Source of the DNA: Rhizobium sp. P38BS-XIX
GTDB lineage: Bacteria > Pseudomonadota > Alphaproteobacteria > Rhizobiales > Rhizobiaceae
Reading direction: 5' to 3'
Length of the DNA stretch: 64,000 bases
Assembly (NCBI RefSeq): GCF_012641435.1
Contig: NZ_JABAIJ010000001.1
Span: forward strand, 186,001-250,000
The notes beneath the pieces were generated by a model. That model was not told the DNA's origin and made no database searches. It saw only the letters and a list, made by a program, of their open reading frames with translations. Of the stretch, positions 7,892 to 15,109 are shown one piece after another. Within the stretch, counting starts at the first letter, position 1; every line of letters starts with the position of its first letter. The position numbers and the translations under genes are program-made.

Positions 7892-8674
7892 ATGACAACG
7901 GAAATTGCAGAAAAATCAAAGGGAAAGATTGCGATCATCACTGGCGGCAGTCGTGGTCTCGGGCGCAATGCCGCCATTCATTTCGCCGGCCGAGGCGGCG
8001 ATGTCATTTTGACCTATAATGCAAATAAGGCAGAAGCCGATAGCGCCGTCGCTGAGATTGAAGCGCTCGGTCGAAAGGCTTTTGCCTTGCAGCTCGATGC
8101 CGGAAATGTTGCGTCCTTCGATGCGTTCGTGGCAGAAGTCGGCCGGGTGCTGCAGCAGGTGTGGGGCCGCGATCGTTTCGATTTCCTCGTCAACAATGCC
8201 GGCACGTCCTACCACGCGTCAATTGTCGAAACGACGGAAGCCGAGTTCGACAAGCTCTACAACGTCCATCTCAAGGGCGTATTTTTCCTGACACAGAAGC
8301 TGTTGCCGCACATCAATGACGGCGGCCGCATCGTCAATATTTCATCGGGTCTTGCCCGCTTCAGCAACCCCGGCTCGTCTGCCTATGCGTCCATGAAGGG
8401 TGCGGTCGAAGTTCTCACGCGCTACCTCGCGAGAGAGCTTGGCGCTCGCGGCATTGCCGTCAACACCGTGGCGCCCGGCGCGATCCAGACGGATTTCAGC
8501 GGCGGCATCGTTCGCGACAATCCCGAGGTCAACAAGATGGTCGCCTCCATGACGGCGCTCGGTCGTGCCGGCCTGCCCGACGACATCGGTCCGATGATCG
8601 CCTCGCTGCTCTCGGACGACAATCGTTGGATCAACGGTCAGCGTATCGAAGTCTCCGGCGGCATGGTCGTCTGA
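7892..8674 (+). CDS. Short-chain dehydrogenase/reductase (SDR)
   Basis: The ATG at 7892 lies six bases after GGAGA; an upstream ATG in the same frame at 7862 has no such site. The 260-residue protein shows the classical SDR order: TGGSRGLG cofactor loop near residue 20, NNAG, catalytic Ser (ISSG), YASMK with the catalytic Tyr-x3-Lys, then NTVAPGAIQTDF. This is an NAD(P)H-dependent oxidoreductase with a Rossmann fold. The substrate cannot be told. It is divergent from the AraC regulator at 6833-7729, its likely controller, and convergent with the WYL regulator. Confidence 0.9.
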   Translation: MTTEIAEKSKGKIAIITGGSRGLGRNAAIHFAGRGGDVILTYNANKAEADSAVAEIEALGRKAFALQLDAGNVASFDAFVAEVGRVLQQVWGRDRFDFLVNNAGTSYHASIVETTEAEFDKLYNVHLKGVFFLTQKLLPHINDGGRIVNISSGLARFSNPGSSAYASMKGAVEVLTRYLARELGARGIAVNTVAPGAIQTDFSGGIVRDNPEVNKMVASMTALGRAGLPDDIGPMIASLLSDDNRWINGQRIEVSGGMVV

Positions 8675-8706
8675 TCCGGATTGCATGGCTGTCGACGTCG
8701 AACATC

Positions 8707-9408
8707 TCAGCCGGTCGCGGCTGGGGTGTTTATCTGCCAGCCATTGACCCAGATCCGGCGCAAGGCGTCTCCTTCGCCCTTGAACCAGAGGCCGGTCGAC
8801 TGGCAATCCTCGATCCGGTCGCTGCGGAAATTGCGGATGGCCTCACGCAGCTCGCACCATGCGACGATATTGGCCGTCTCGGCATAATAGATCAGCGCAA
8901 TCGGCCGGATGGTGCGTTCGGTGGCGCGACCGAGTTCGTCGCGATAGGCGAGGTCGAGTTTTTCCTCTTCGCGAATGGCGCGGCGGATGAGCGCCAGATC
9001 GATCGCGGATGCAGACGGGGCGGCAAAGCCCCAGGCATGCAGTGCATTGGCATCGAGCGTCTGGCGCAGCGGTGGCGGCACTGCACCGGCGATCTTGGCG
9101 GTGACGCGCTTGGCCGCCTCCTTCAGCTCCGCATCGCCCGTCCGTTCCAGCAGCGCCAGCGACAGGACGATCGCCTCCATTTCTTCGATGGAAAACATGA
9201 GCGGCGGCAGGTCGAAGCCGGGCCGCAGTATGTAGCCGATGCCGCGCTCGCCCTCGATCGGCACGCGCATGGACTGAAGTGCTGAAATATCGCGATAGAC
9301 GGAGCGCACCGTCACTTCCAGCTGGGCGGCAATCTCCGCTCCGGTCACCGGTCGCTTGGCCAGACGCAGGATCTGGATGATTTCGAAAAGGCGCGATGCC
9401 TTGCGCAT
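8707..9408 (-). CDS. YafY-type HTH regulator with WYL domain
   Basis: 233 residues. An N-terminal DeoR-like winged helix-turn-helix (LFEIIQILRLAKRPVTGAE, RSVYRDISAL) is followed by a WYL-type ligand-binding domain (IRRAIREEEKLDLAYRD..., RPIALIYY.ETANIVAWCELR). Such proteins are usually repressors or activators responding to small molecules or nucleic acids. The divergent gene is a LysE-family exporter across a 128-base region holding an inverted repeat (9432-9451), so control of the exporter and of itself is the simplest reading. This is inference from arrangement. Confidence 0.88.
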   Translation of the reverse strand: MRKASRLFEIIQILRLAKRPVTGAEIAAQLEVTVRSVYRDISALQSMRVPIEGERGIGYILRPGFDLPPLMFSIEEMEAIVLSLALLERTGDAELKEAAKRVTAKIAGAVPPPLRQTLDANALHAWGFAAPSASAIDLALIRRAIREEEKLDLAYRDELGRATERTIRPIALIYYAETANIVAWCELREAIRNFRSDRIEDCQSTGLWFKGEGDALRRIWVNGWQINTPAATG

Positions 9409-9431
9409 TCCTGCCCCTCAACATGAAGGCT

Positions 9432-9451
9432 ACTGACAATACCCCGTCAGT
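9432..9451. promoter_or_regulatory. Inverted repeat between WYL regulator and LysE exporter
   Basis: ACTGAC (9432-9437) and GTCAGT (9446-9451) form an exact six-base inverted repeat with an eight-base spacer, 24 bases before the regulator's ATG. It is a candidate autoregulatory operator. The short arms make chance possible. Confidence 0.35.
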
Positions 9452-9536
9452 TGGCTCATTTTATAAGACTGCCTATCGATTTGAAAATCAATCATTTCCT
9501 CTCCGATTTCCAAGGTGAGGACGATAGGCAACTGAC

Positions 9537-10172
9537 ATGGGTTACGCAGAAAATCTCTGGCTTTTCTTCATCCTTCTCTTAGGAATCATCATCGTGCCGG
9601 GCATGGATATGCTGTTCGTGCTCGCCAATTCCCTGACGGGCGGCAGCAACCGCGGTCTTGCCGCAACGGGCGGCATCATGCTTGGTGGGGCGGTGCATTC
9701 GCTGAATGGCGCAATCGGCATTGGGCTGCTGATGCATTTCGTACCTGCACTGTTCAATCCGCTGCTCATTGCCGGCGGCGCTTACATGGCCTTTATCGGC
9801 TACACGCTCATGCGCAGCTCCATCACAGTAGGAGGCGAGGGGCCGGCCGGCAGCCGCTCTGCCTGGAAGGCGTTCCGGCAGGGGGCGATCACTTGCCTGA
9901 TCAATCCCAAGGCCTATCTCTTTATCTTCGCCGTCTATCCGCAATTCCTGAAACCGGATTACGGCCCGATGTGGATACAGGCCGTCATCATGGGAGCGAT
10001 GACCATCACGACGCAATTTGCCGTCTATGGAGCTCTTGCCGTCACTGCCGGGCGTAGCCGCGACTTGCTGGTCGCCAATCCGCAGGCAACCGCCTTAGCC
10101 GGCCGCGTCGCCGGACTGCTGCTTGTCGCGGTGTCGGTATTCACGGTCTGGGAAGGTTTGAAAATGACGTGA
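9537..10172 (+). CDS. LysE/RhtB family amino acid exporter
   Basis: 211 residues with about six hydrophobic segments, starting ENLWLFFILLLGIIIVPGMDMLFVLANSL, which carries the LysE/RhtB signature (P-G-P/M near residue 22), and a central INPKAYLFIFAVYPQF, the conserved N-P-K segment of the family. It exports amino acids or related metabolites through the inner membrane by proton exchange. Divergent from the WYL regulator. The upstream base composition (TTTATAAGACTGCC..TATCGAT) could hold a promoter but I cannot fix one. Confidence 0.88.
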   Translation: MGYAENLWLFFILLLGIIIVPGMDMLFVLANSLTGGSNRGLAATGGIMLGGAVHSLNGAIGIGLLMHFVPALFNPLLIAGGAYMAFIGYTLMRSSITVGGEGPAGSRSAWKAFRQGAITCLINPKAYLFIFAVYPQFLKPDYGPMWIQAVIMGAMTITTQFAVYGALAVTAGRSRDLLVANPQATALAGRVAGLLLVAVSVFTVWEGLKMT

Positions 10173-10338
10173 AATCCGGTGAGATGGGGGGAGTGTGTCT
10201 ATAGCATGACACTGATTTCATTCGGTTCTCACCATTTTGTGACTTCATTGCCGGAAGGGAAACCGGCAAACATGTCGACGTTATCATGCGCCGGGCCGCT
10301 GACGCGGTCTTGATCACTCTGAGAGGTAGGAGAACGAA

Positions 10339-10782
10339 ATGAAGTGGAGAACGATTGTGGCGGCGACGGCTTTGGCCGGCATCGCCTTGGGTTCTGTTGT
10401 CGCGGCCGACGGTACGCATGACTCCCGCATCGCGATGATGAAGAAGATCGGCGGCGCGACCGGCGCTCTCGGTGCGATTGCCAAGGGCGACAAGCCCTAT
10501 GATGCCGATATCGTCAAGGCGTCTCTGACGACGATTGCCGAAACCGCGAAGGCGTTCCCGGATCAGTTCAATCCGCAGAGCGACAAGAGCGATGCCGAGG
10601 TCAACCCGAAGATCTGGGACAACCTCGATGACTTCAAGGCGAAGGCAGCCAAGCTTTCCACCGATGCCGAAACAGCGCTCGCACAGCTCCCCGCCGATAA
10701 GGCTGGCGTTGGCGCGACGCTGAAGACACTCGGCAGCAGCTGTGGCGCCTGTCATCAGGCCTACCGCGTCAAGAAAGACTAA
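10339..10782 (+). CDS. Cytochrome c-prime / c556 family protein
   Basis: 147 residues with a signal peptide (MKWRTIVAATALAGIALGSV, cut near VVAA) and one C-terminal haem site, C135-G-A-C-H139, close to the end as in cytochromes c-prime. The N-terminal helix RIAMMKKIGG carries the methionine position that ligates haem in c556 proteins. These four-helix periplasmic proteins carry electrons or bind nitric oxide. Its haem attachment depends on the Ccm system, part of which is encoded at 52086-56168. A terminator-like hairpin separates it from the dihaem cytochrome. Confidence 0.92.
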   Translation: MKWRTIVAATALAGIALGSVVAADGTHDSRIAMMKKIGGATGALGAIAKGDKPYDADIVKASLTTIAETAKAFPDQFNPQSDKSDAEVNPKIWDNLDDFKAKAAKLSTDAETALAQLPADKAGVGATLKTLGSSCGACHQAYRVKKD

Positions 10783-10819
10783 GCGGTAGGTCGGCCTCGT
10801 CTGCAAATCAGTTTTGGCA

Positions 10820-10850
10820 TCCGCACCGGTTTGCCCGGTGCGGAGCTTTT
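10820..10850 (+). terminator. Rho-independent terminator after cytochrome c-prime gene
   Basis: TCCGCACCGG (10820-10829) pairs perfectly with CCGGTGCGGA (10835-10844), followed by GCTTTTTGG. It lies 38 bases after the stop and 27 bases before the start of the next cytochrome gene, so it may act as a partial terminator inside one unit. Confidence 0.7.
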
Positions 10851-10876
10851 TGGCTTTTAAGCTAGGGGGTAATGTG

Positions 10877-11788
10877 ATGGCGCGGTTTATCCGGTGGTTG
10901 CTTTGTCTTTTCGGCGTGATCATCCTCGGCTGTGGCGCATTCTATGTCATCACCGCGCCGTCACCCTTGCCGGCGAGCCATTGGGCCAATCTCGGCGATC
11001 CAGACATCAAGAGCGGTCAGCAGGTCTTCTGGGCCGGCGGCTGCACGAGCTGTCACGCGGCTCCCGGCGCGCAGGGCGATGCCAAGCTGGTGCTTTCGGG
11101 CGGCTTGGCGCTGACCAGCCCCTTCGGCACCTTCCATGTTCCGAATATCTCGCCGGACGAGAAGGCCGGGCTTGGTAGCTGGACGCTTGCCGATTTCGGC
11201 AATGCCATGAAGCGCGGCGTCGGCAAAAACGGCGAACATCTCTATCCGTCCTTTCCCTACGGCTCTTATACCCGCATGAGCGACAAGGACATCAACGATC
11301 TCTGGGCCTTTCTGAAGACGCTGCCGAAGAGCAACAACGTCGCGCCGCCGCACGAGCTGCCCTTTCCCTTCGACGTCAGGCTCGCGCTTGGCGCCTGGAA
11401 ATTCCTGTATCTCAACGATCAGCCGCGTGTCGTGCTCGCCAGTGCCGATGACAAGATCAAGCGCGGCCAGTATCTGGTCGAAGGACCGGGTCACTGTGGC
11501 GAATGCCATACGCCGCGCGACAGCCTCGGCGGCTTCGTGAGCGGCCAATGGCTGGCCGGTGCGCCCAATCCGGAAGGCAAGGGCCAGATCCCGGATATCA
11601 CGCCCGGCTCCAAGGCAATCGGCAACTGGAGCGCCGGTGACATCGCCAATTACCTCGAAACCGGCTTTACCCCGGATTATGATTCCGCCGGCGGTTCGAT
11701 GGCCGAAGTCCAGCAGAACATAGCCCACCTGCCGGCAAGCGACCGGGAGGCGATCGCAGCCTATCTGAAGGCGCTTCCGGCGAAATAA
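10877..11788 (+). CDS. Dihaem c-type cytochrome
   Basis: The ATG at 10877 begins a signal/anchor helix (FIRWLLCLFGVIILGCGAFY); the longer open frame includes the terminator and is not used. The 303-residue protein has two haem sites, CTSCH at residues 56-60 and CGECH at 207-211, each in its own cytochrome c domain. The order and spacing resemble membrane-anchored electron-transfer subunits of gluconate/alcohol dehydrogenases and sulfite-oxidising systems, but no dehydrogenase gene is adjacent. It acts on the periplasmic side of the inner membrane. The neighbouring cytochrome c-prime may be its partner. Confidence 0.88.
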   Translation: MARFIRWLLCLFGVIILGCGAFYVITAPSPLPASHWANLGDPDIKSGQQVFWAGGCTSCHAAPGAQGDAKLVLSGGLALTSPFGTFHVPNISPDEKAGLGSWTLADFGNAMKRGVGKNGEHLYPSFPYGSYTRMSDKDINDLWAFLKTLPKSNNVAPPHELPFPFDVRLALGAWKFLYLNDQPRVVLASADDKIKRGQYLVEGPGHCGECHTPRDSLGGFVSGQWLAGAPNPEGKGQIPDITPGSKAIGNWSAGDIANYLETGFTPDYDSAGGSMAEVQQNIAHLPASDREAIAAYLKALPAK

Positions 11789-11800
11789 ACCGAGAGAAGC

Positions 11801-12580
11801 TCAAGCCGCTCTTTGGCGCTTGGCGAGGTAGAGATGCGTTTGATAACGCAGCTCGAATTCACCCCCATGTGCGTTGATCGCATCGGCAAGCGCGGAAAGC
11901 AGCGCTTGCCGCTGATCTTCGGCCAAAAGCCGGTAGCTTGAGAGCGTGCGCAGCAGATCTATATAGCTTTGCGCCGTATGCAATCGGCTCCAACGATAGC
12001 AGTGATGGACCGGTGTTTCGAAATGGTTGGACTGCTGTAGGTCCCGGGCAAAAGGCCCGTCGGGCAGATACCAGGCTTCTGCGGGCGGGCCTGCAAGCTG
12101 CGGTGCATGGTGGGCATAGACCTCGGCGAATTGTTTGGATAGCGGCTCATCGAGTGGCATCGGCACATTGCCGAAGACTGCGAGTGTTCCTTCCGGCGAA
12201 AGGAAAGCGGCAGTCCTGGCGAAGCGTCGCTCCGGTGAAACCCAGTGGAAGGATTGTGCCGCGGCTACCAGCCTGAAGCTTCCCGGCTCGCCCGACCATG
12301 CTTCGAAGGTGGTTTGCTGGAATTGTACCTGCGGAAATTGAGCCAGTCTTTTCCGCGCGACCGCAATCAGCTCAGCGCCGGGATCAAGCGCGAGAACGCA
12401 GAGGTCGTGACGGGCGAAGCCTTCCATCGCTTGTCCGGTGCCGCATCCGATCTCCAGGATCTTATCCGTGGCTTCCAGCCCGGCGAAGTCCATGACATCG
12501 GCAAAAAGCGCCTCCGGATAGAGGGGACGGGAGATATCGTAGAGCGTGGCGACGCCATCGAATGTGAACCGCTGTTCCAA
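11801..12580 (-). CDS. Class I SAM-dependent methyltransferase
   Basis: The start is TTG at 12580, placed seven bases after GGAG; an extended open frame to 13219 is only the antisense of the next gene. The 259-residue product opens with EQRFTFDGVATLYDISRPLYP and has motif I LEIGCGTGQAME (near residue 45) and the post-I acidic LALDPGAE, the S-adenosylmethionine site. The YDxxRPxYP opening is typical of the UbiE/Methyltransf_11 family with unknown acceptors. Divergent from the C39-like gene and convergent with the dihaem cytochrome gene, 12 bases away. Confidence 0.85.
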   Translation of the reverse strand: MEQRFTFDGVATLYDISRPLYPEALFADVMDFAGLEATDKILEIGCGTGQAMEGFARHDLCVLALDPGAELIAVARKRLAQFPQVQFQQTTFEAWSGEPGSFRLVAAAQSFHWVSPERRFARTAAFLSPEGTLAVFGNVPMPLDEPLSKQFAEVYAHHAPQLAGPPAEAWYLPDGPFARDLQQSNHFETPVHHCYRWSRLHTAQSYIDLLRTLSSYRLLAEDQRQALLSALADAINAHGGEFELRYQTHLYLAKRQRAA

Positions 12581-12673
12581 CGCGCATCTCCAGTTTCCGA
12601 TCGGGGCCGATAGCCATTTTTCTAGCGCATTTCCCGGCAAGCTTACAGCTTCGGGATTCGGCAACGGGAGAGG

Positions 12674-13306
12674 GTGCTCGTGGACGCAAGGGTGACGCAG
12701 AAGGTTCCGTATTTCAGCCAGTGGGAAACGCCTGACATGACGCTGGCGGTTGTGGCCGAGGGAGCACAGTCGGCCTTGCTGAAGGATCCGTTTTGGGCCT
12801 CTTCCGGCGCCGACAGCGTCGAGGACTATGCGCGCTGGGCCGGCAATCTCTGCGGCATGGCCTGCCTGAAGATGGTGCTTGCCGCCCGCACCGGCAAAGC
12901 CGTGCCGATCATGGATCTCGCCATGGGCTGCCGTGATTATGGTGGCTATGTCGAGGAGGCGGATGGCCGGATCAAAGGTCTGATCTACGCGCCCTTCGTT
13001 CCGTTCGTCCGCGATCGTTTTGATCTGAATGCCCAAGTCGTCACAGGGATTTCCGTCGATGACATCGCCGATATCCTCACGCAGGCGGAGTTCTTCATTG
13101 CGTCGGTGCACCATTCCATCCGGTGGCCCGAGGCCGAGCCGCCGACCAAGGGTGGCCATCTGGTGCTGGTGACGGCTGTGGACGGAAGCAGGATCCGCTT
13201 CCACAATCCCTCGGGCCACGTCGATGCGACGCGTGAGAACGCGGAAATGTCGCTGGAGGTGTTTGAGAGGTTCTTTGCAGGCCGCGGGATCGCCATCGAT
13301 CGCTAA
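12674..13306 (+). CDS. C39-like papain-fold protein
   Basis: 210 residues from GTG 12674 (a second GTG at 12680 is nearer to GGGAGAGG). The opening VTQKVPYFSQWETP and GNLCGMACLKMVLA give the Q..C pattern of the peptidase C39-like fold (oxyanion Gln, catalytic Cys), and GGHLVLVTAVDG plus HNPSGH give the His and Asn/Asp region of the active site. No transporter is linked, so it is not a bacteriocin-processing ABC exporter; free-standing members are thought to be cysteine peptidases or amidases. No signal peptide is visible, which suggests a cytoplasmic location. Confidence 0.8.
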   Translation: MLVDARVTQKVPYFSQWETPDMTLAVVAEGAQSALLKDPFWASSGADSVEDYARWAGNLCGMACLKMVLAARTGKAVPIMDLAMGCRDYGGYVEEADGRIKGLIYAPFVPFVRDRFDLNAQVVTGISVDDIADILTQAEFFIASVHHSIRWPEAEPPTKGGHLVLVTAVDGSRIRFHNPSGHVDATRENAEMSLEVFERFFAGRGIAIDR

Positions 13307-13377
13307 AGCATTTCCAGTCGCAATGCCGGAAAGCGCTAAAGATCAGTTTTCGACGACGATCCTGTTAAAGGCCGGCA

Positions 13378-13866
13378 TCAGGCAAGGGCCTGCAGATAGC
13401 GCATGCCGGTGACCGGACGCGGCTTGAAGTCCATGTTTTCGTAGAAGCGGTGAGCCTGAAAGTTCCCAGTCGCAGCTCCCACGGAAAGGTAGCTGCAGCC
13501 GGCCTTGCGGGCAATATCCCGGGCGCGGTCGACGAGATGCTGTCCGACGCCATGACCACGATGGCCGTCACGCACGAAGAGATGGTGCAGGTCCATGCCG
13601 CGCTGGCCTTCCTGCGCCTTGTAGAGCGGCACGAGGATGGCGTAGCCGAGTAGTCCATGTTCGCCTTCGGCAACCAGCGCGGTGATCCAGGGGATCGGGC
13701 CGAAGAGATCGCGCTCAAGCTGCTCGGGCGTCGTGTCGGAAGGATCGCCATGATGGGCGGCTAGCAGCCGGATCATGTCGTTCAACTCGGGCAGATCGCG
13801 CTGCTGCGCGCTGCGGATTGTCAGCACAGGCGGCCGTAGGAGTGAGATTTCGCTGTCGTCTAGCAT
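13378..13866 (-). CDS. GNAT family N-acetyltransferase
   Basis: 162 residues with the GNAT fold: LTIRSAQQRDLPELNDMIR at the start, motif A DLHHLFVRDGHRGHGVGQHLVDRA holding the acetyl-CoA loop (R-x-x-G-x-G/V), then SVGAATGNFQAHRFYENMDFKPR, the motif B end region. It transfers an acetyl group from acetyl-CoA to an unknown amine. Convergent with the C39-like gene; the 71 bases between them hold a weak GC-rich repeat but no clear terminator. Confidence 0.88.
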   Translation of the reverse strand: MLDDSEISLLRPPVLTIRSAQQRDLPELNDMIRLLAAHHGDPSDTTPEQLERDLFGPIPWITALVAEGEHGLLGYAILVPLYKAQEGQRGMDLHHLFVRDGHRGHGVGQHLVDRARDIARKAGCSYLSVGAATGNFQAHRFYENMDFKPRPVTGMRYLQALA

Positions 13867-14174
13867 GGCATTCTGCGTCCTTGTTTTCGAGTAAGCCGTC
13901 AGGACGCTGCCGATACAACAAAGCCGCCTGACGGCGGCTTGTTGACATATGATCTGTCTTGGCCGCCCCTTACAGGTACAGCCAAAAATACGAGCAATTG
14001 TGGAGCGCGTTCGTGATCATGGGCGCATCAATGATCCGGTTCCGCGCATTTGTCAATGGGGCCTTATAGACGGATGATTTTAGGTCTGTTCGAGCGAAAA
14101 TGATCCGTCTCTGGAATCAAATAAGTAGAGCATGATGTCGTTCGAAACCCGCCTACACTTTTCGGCATCATGGT
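13867..14174. other. Intergenic region of 308 bases
   Basis: No coding frame is convincing. It holds a long hairpin at 13916-13944 and, at its right end, a rhizobial palindromic repeat (14126-14177). Between them I see nothing I can name. Confidence 0.5.
13916..13944. other. Long GC-rich hairpin
   Basis: CAACAA-A-GCCGCC pairs with GGCGGC-TTGTTG around a TGAC loop, about 12 pairs with one bulge. It lies upstream of the GNAT gene start (13866, minus strand) rather than after a stop and lacks a T run, so it may be a leader structure or an operator rather than a terminator. Confidence 0.4.
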
Positions 14175-14177
14175 CTA
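14126..14177. repeat. Rhizobial palindromic repeat (REP/RIME-like)
   Basis: AGAGCATGATGTCG at the left and CGGCATCATGGTCT at the right flank TTCGAAACCCGCCTACACTTTT. From general knowledge, near-identical palindromes (GAGCATGATG..GAAAAGTG..CATCATGCTC) are scattered in Rhizobium genomes between genes. This copy overlaps the stop codon of the MerR gene at 14175-14177, so it may also end that transcript. Confidence 0.65.
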
Positions 14178-14588
14178 GTGCTCGTGTTCGCATAGCCCAT
14201 GGTCGGAAAGCGCACGGATCACATAGCAGTCTTCGATGCTGTGTCCGTCGCAATGCGAGACGATGCGCTCCAGCTCGTGCTCCAGTCGCTTCAGCTGCGC
14301 GATCTTGCCGCGCACATCGTCCAGATGTTCCCTGGCGATGCGGTCGGCGCCGACGCAGGGGCGGTCGGGATGCTGGCTGAGCGAGATCAGTTCCTTGATG
14401 GCGTCGATGGTCAGTCCGAGGTCGCGGCCGTGACGGATGAAGGCAAGGCGCTCCTGGTCGGCCTTGGAATAGCGCCGCTGGTTGCCTTCGCTGCGTTCCG
14501 GCTCCGAGATCAGGCCCATCTGTTCATAATAACGGATCGTCGGCACTTTTACACCGGTCCGCTTGGATAGATCGCCGATCGTCAGCAT
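14175..14588 (-). CDS. MerR family metal-responsive regulator
   Basis: The ATG at 14588 starts a typical MerR protein of 137 residues; the longer frame runs through the operator. The N-terminal winged helix (MLTIGDLSKRTGVKVPTIRYYE) is followed by a long dimerisation helix. Metal-site residues are Cys78, Cys113, His116, Cys121 and perhaps Cys133 with a CEHEH tail, a pattern like ZntR/CadR (divalent ions) rather than the two-cysteine CueR type. Together with the facing dmeRF genes, a Co/Ni/Zn/Cd sensor is likely. A MerR-type dyad lies 17 bases upstream. Confidence 0.88.
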   Translation of the reverse strand: MLTIGDLSKRTGVKVPTIRYYEQMGLISEPERSEGNQRRYSKADQERLAFIRHGRDLGLTIDAIKELISLSQHPDRPCVGADRIAREHLDDVRGKIAQLKRLEHELERIVSHCDGHSIEDCYVIRALSDHGLCEHEH

Positions 14589-14605
14589 CGCATAATCCTC
14601 AAAAG

Positions 14606-14620
14606 CTCTAGTCTCTAGAG
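14606..14620. promoter_or_regulatory. MerR-type operator dyad
   Basis: CTCTAG-TCT-CTAGAG is a perfect 6-3-6 inverted repeat, close to the classic operator of MerR/ZntR/PbrR proteins. It begins 17 bases before the merR-like ATG. Flanking -35 and -10 elements are weak on both strands; ATATAT directly to the right could be a -10 for rightward transcription toward dmeR. Confidence 0.65.
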
Positions 14621-14751
14621 AAATATATGCGTTTGTCTGTAGAAATTGCAAGGTCACGGGAACCCGATGGGCGACATGACGCATTCCAACAAGCCTTGAT
14701 GCGAGATGTTTCCGCATCAAAAGACCGCTTCCCATCCGCAGTCGACAATAG

Positions 14752-14765
14752 TATACCCCCCTATA
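14752..14765. promoter_or_regulatory. RcnR/CsoR-type operator for dmeR
   Basis: TATA-CCCCCC-TATA at 14752-14765 is a C tract flanked by short AT inverted repeats, the form of operators bound by RcnR/InrS-type metal repressors. It ends 18 bases before the dmeR start, the right place for autorepression of dmeRF. Confidence 0.7.
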
Positions 14766-14783
14766 TTATTTTTTGAGGCCACG

Positions 14784-15056
14784 ATGTCCCACACCATTCG
14801 CCAGCAAGCCAAACTCCTCTCCCGCGTCCGCCGGCTCAAAGGCCAGATGGAGGCTGTGGAGCGGGCACTCGAGGCCGAGAGACCGTGTGGAGAAATCCTG
14901 CAGCTCCTCGCTTCCATTCGTGGCGCATTGACGGGGCTGACCGGAGAGGTGCTCGAAGATCATTTGCATGAGCATATTCTCCATGCCGAAAGCGAAGAAG
15001 GCCGCCGTCAAGCGGTCGATGAAATCGCCGATGTGCTGAAGACCTATCTGCGATGA
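14784..15056 (+). CDS. dmeR: Ni/Co-responsive repressor DmeR (RcnR/CsoR family)
   Basis: The ATG at 14784 gives a 90-residue all-helical protein. With this start the metal ligands fall exactly at the RcnR positions: His3 near the N-terminus, Cys35, His60 and His64 (EDHLHEH), which supports both the start and a nickel/cobalt sensor. It represses in the apo form and is released by metal; the DNA site is probably the C-tract box just upstream. It is followed by the efflux gene dmeF with a 53-base gap, an arrangement known as dmeRF in Rhizobium leguminosarum. Confidence 0.85.
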   Translation: MSHTIRQQAKLLSRVRRLKGQMEAVERALEAERPCGEILQLLASIRGALTGLTGEVLEDHLHEHILHAESEEGRRQAVDEIADVLKTYLR

Positions 15057-15109
15057 CCAGGGCACGGCGGAGAGAACGGCGGGACAGGATTTAACAGGAG
15101 AGCGATGTG

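Noticed and set aside
12581..13219. Upstream extension of the methyltransferase frame
   Set aside because: It covers the antisense of the C39-like gene; the TTG at 12580 has a ribosome binding site and gives the usual protein start.
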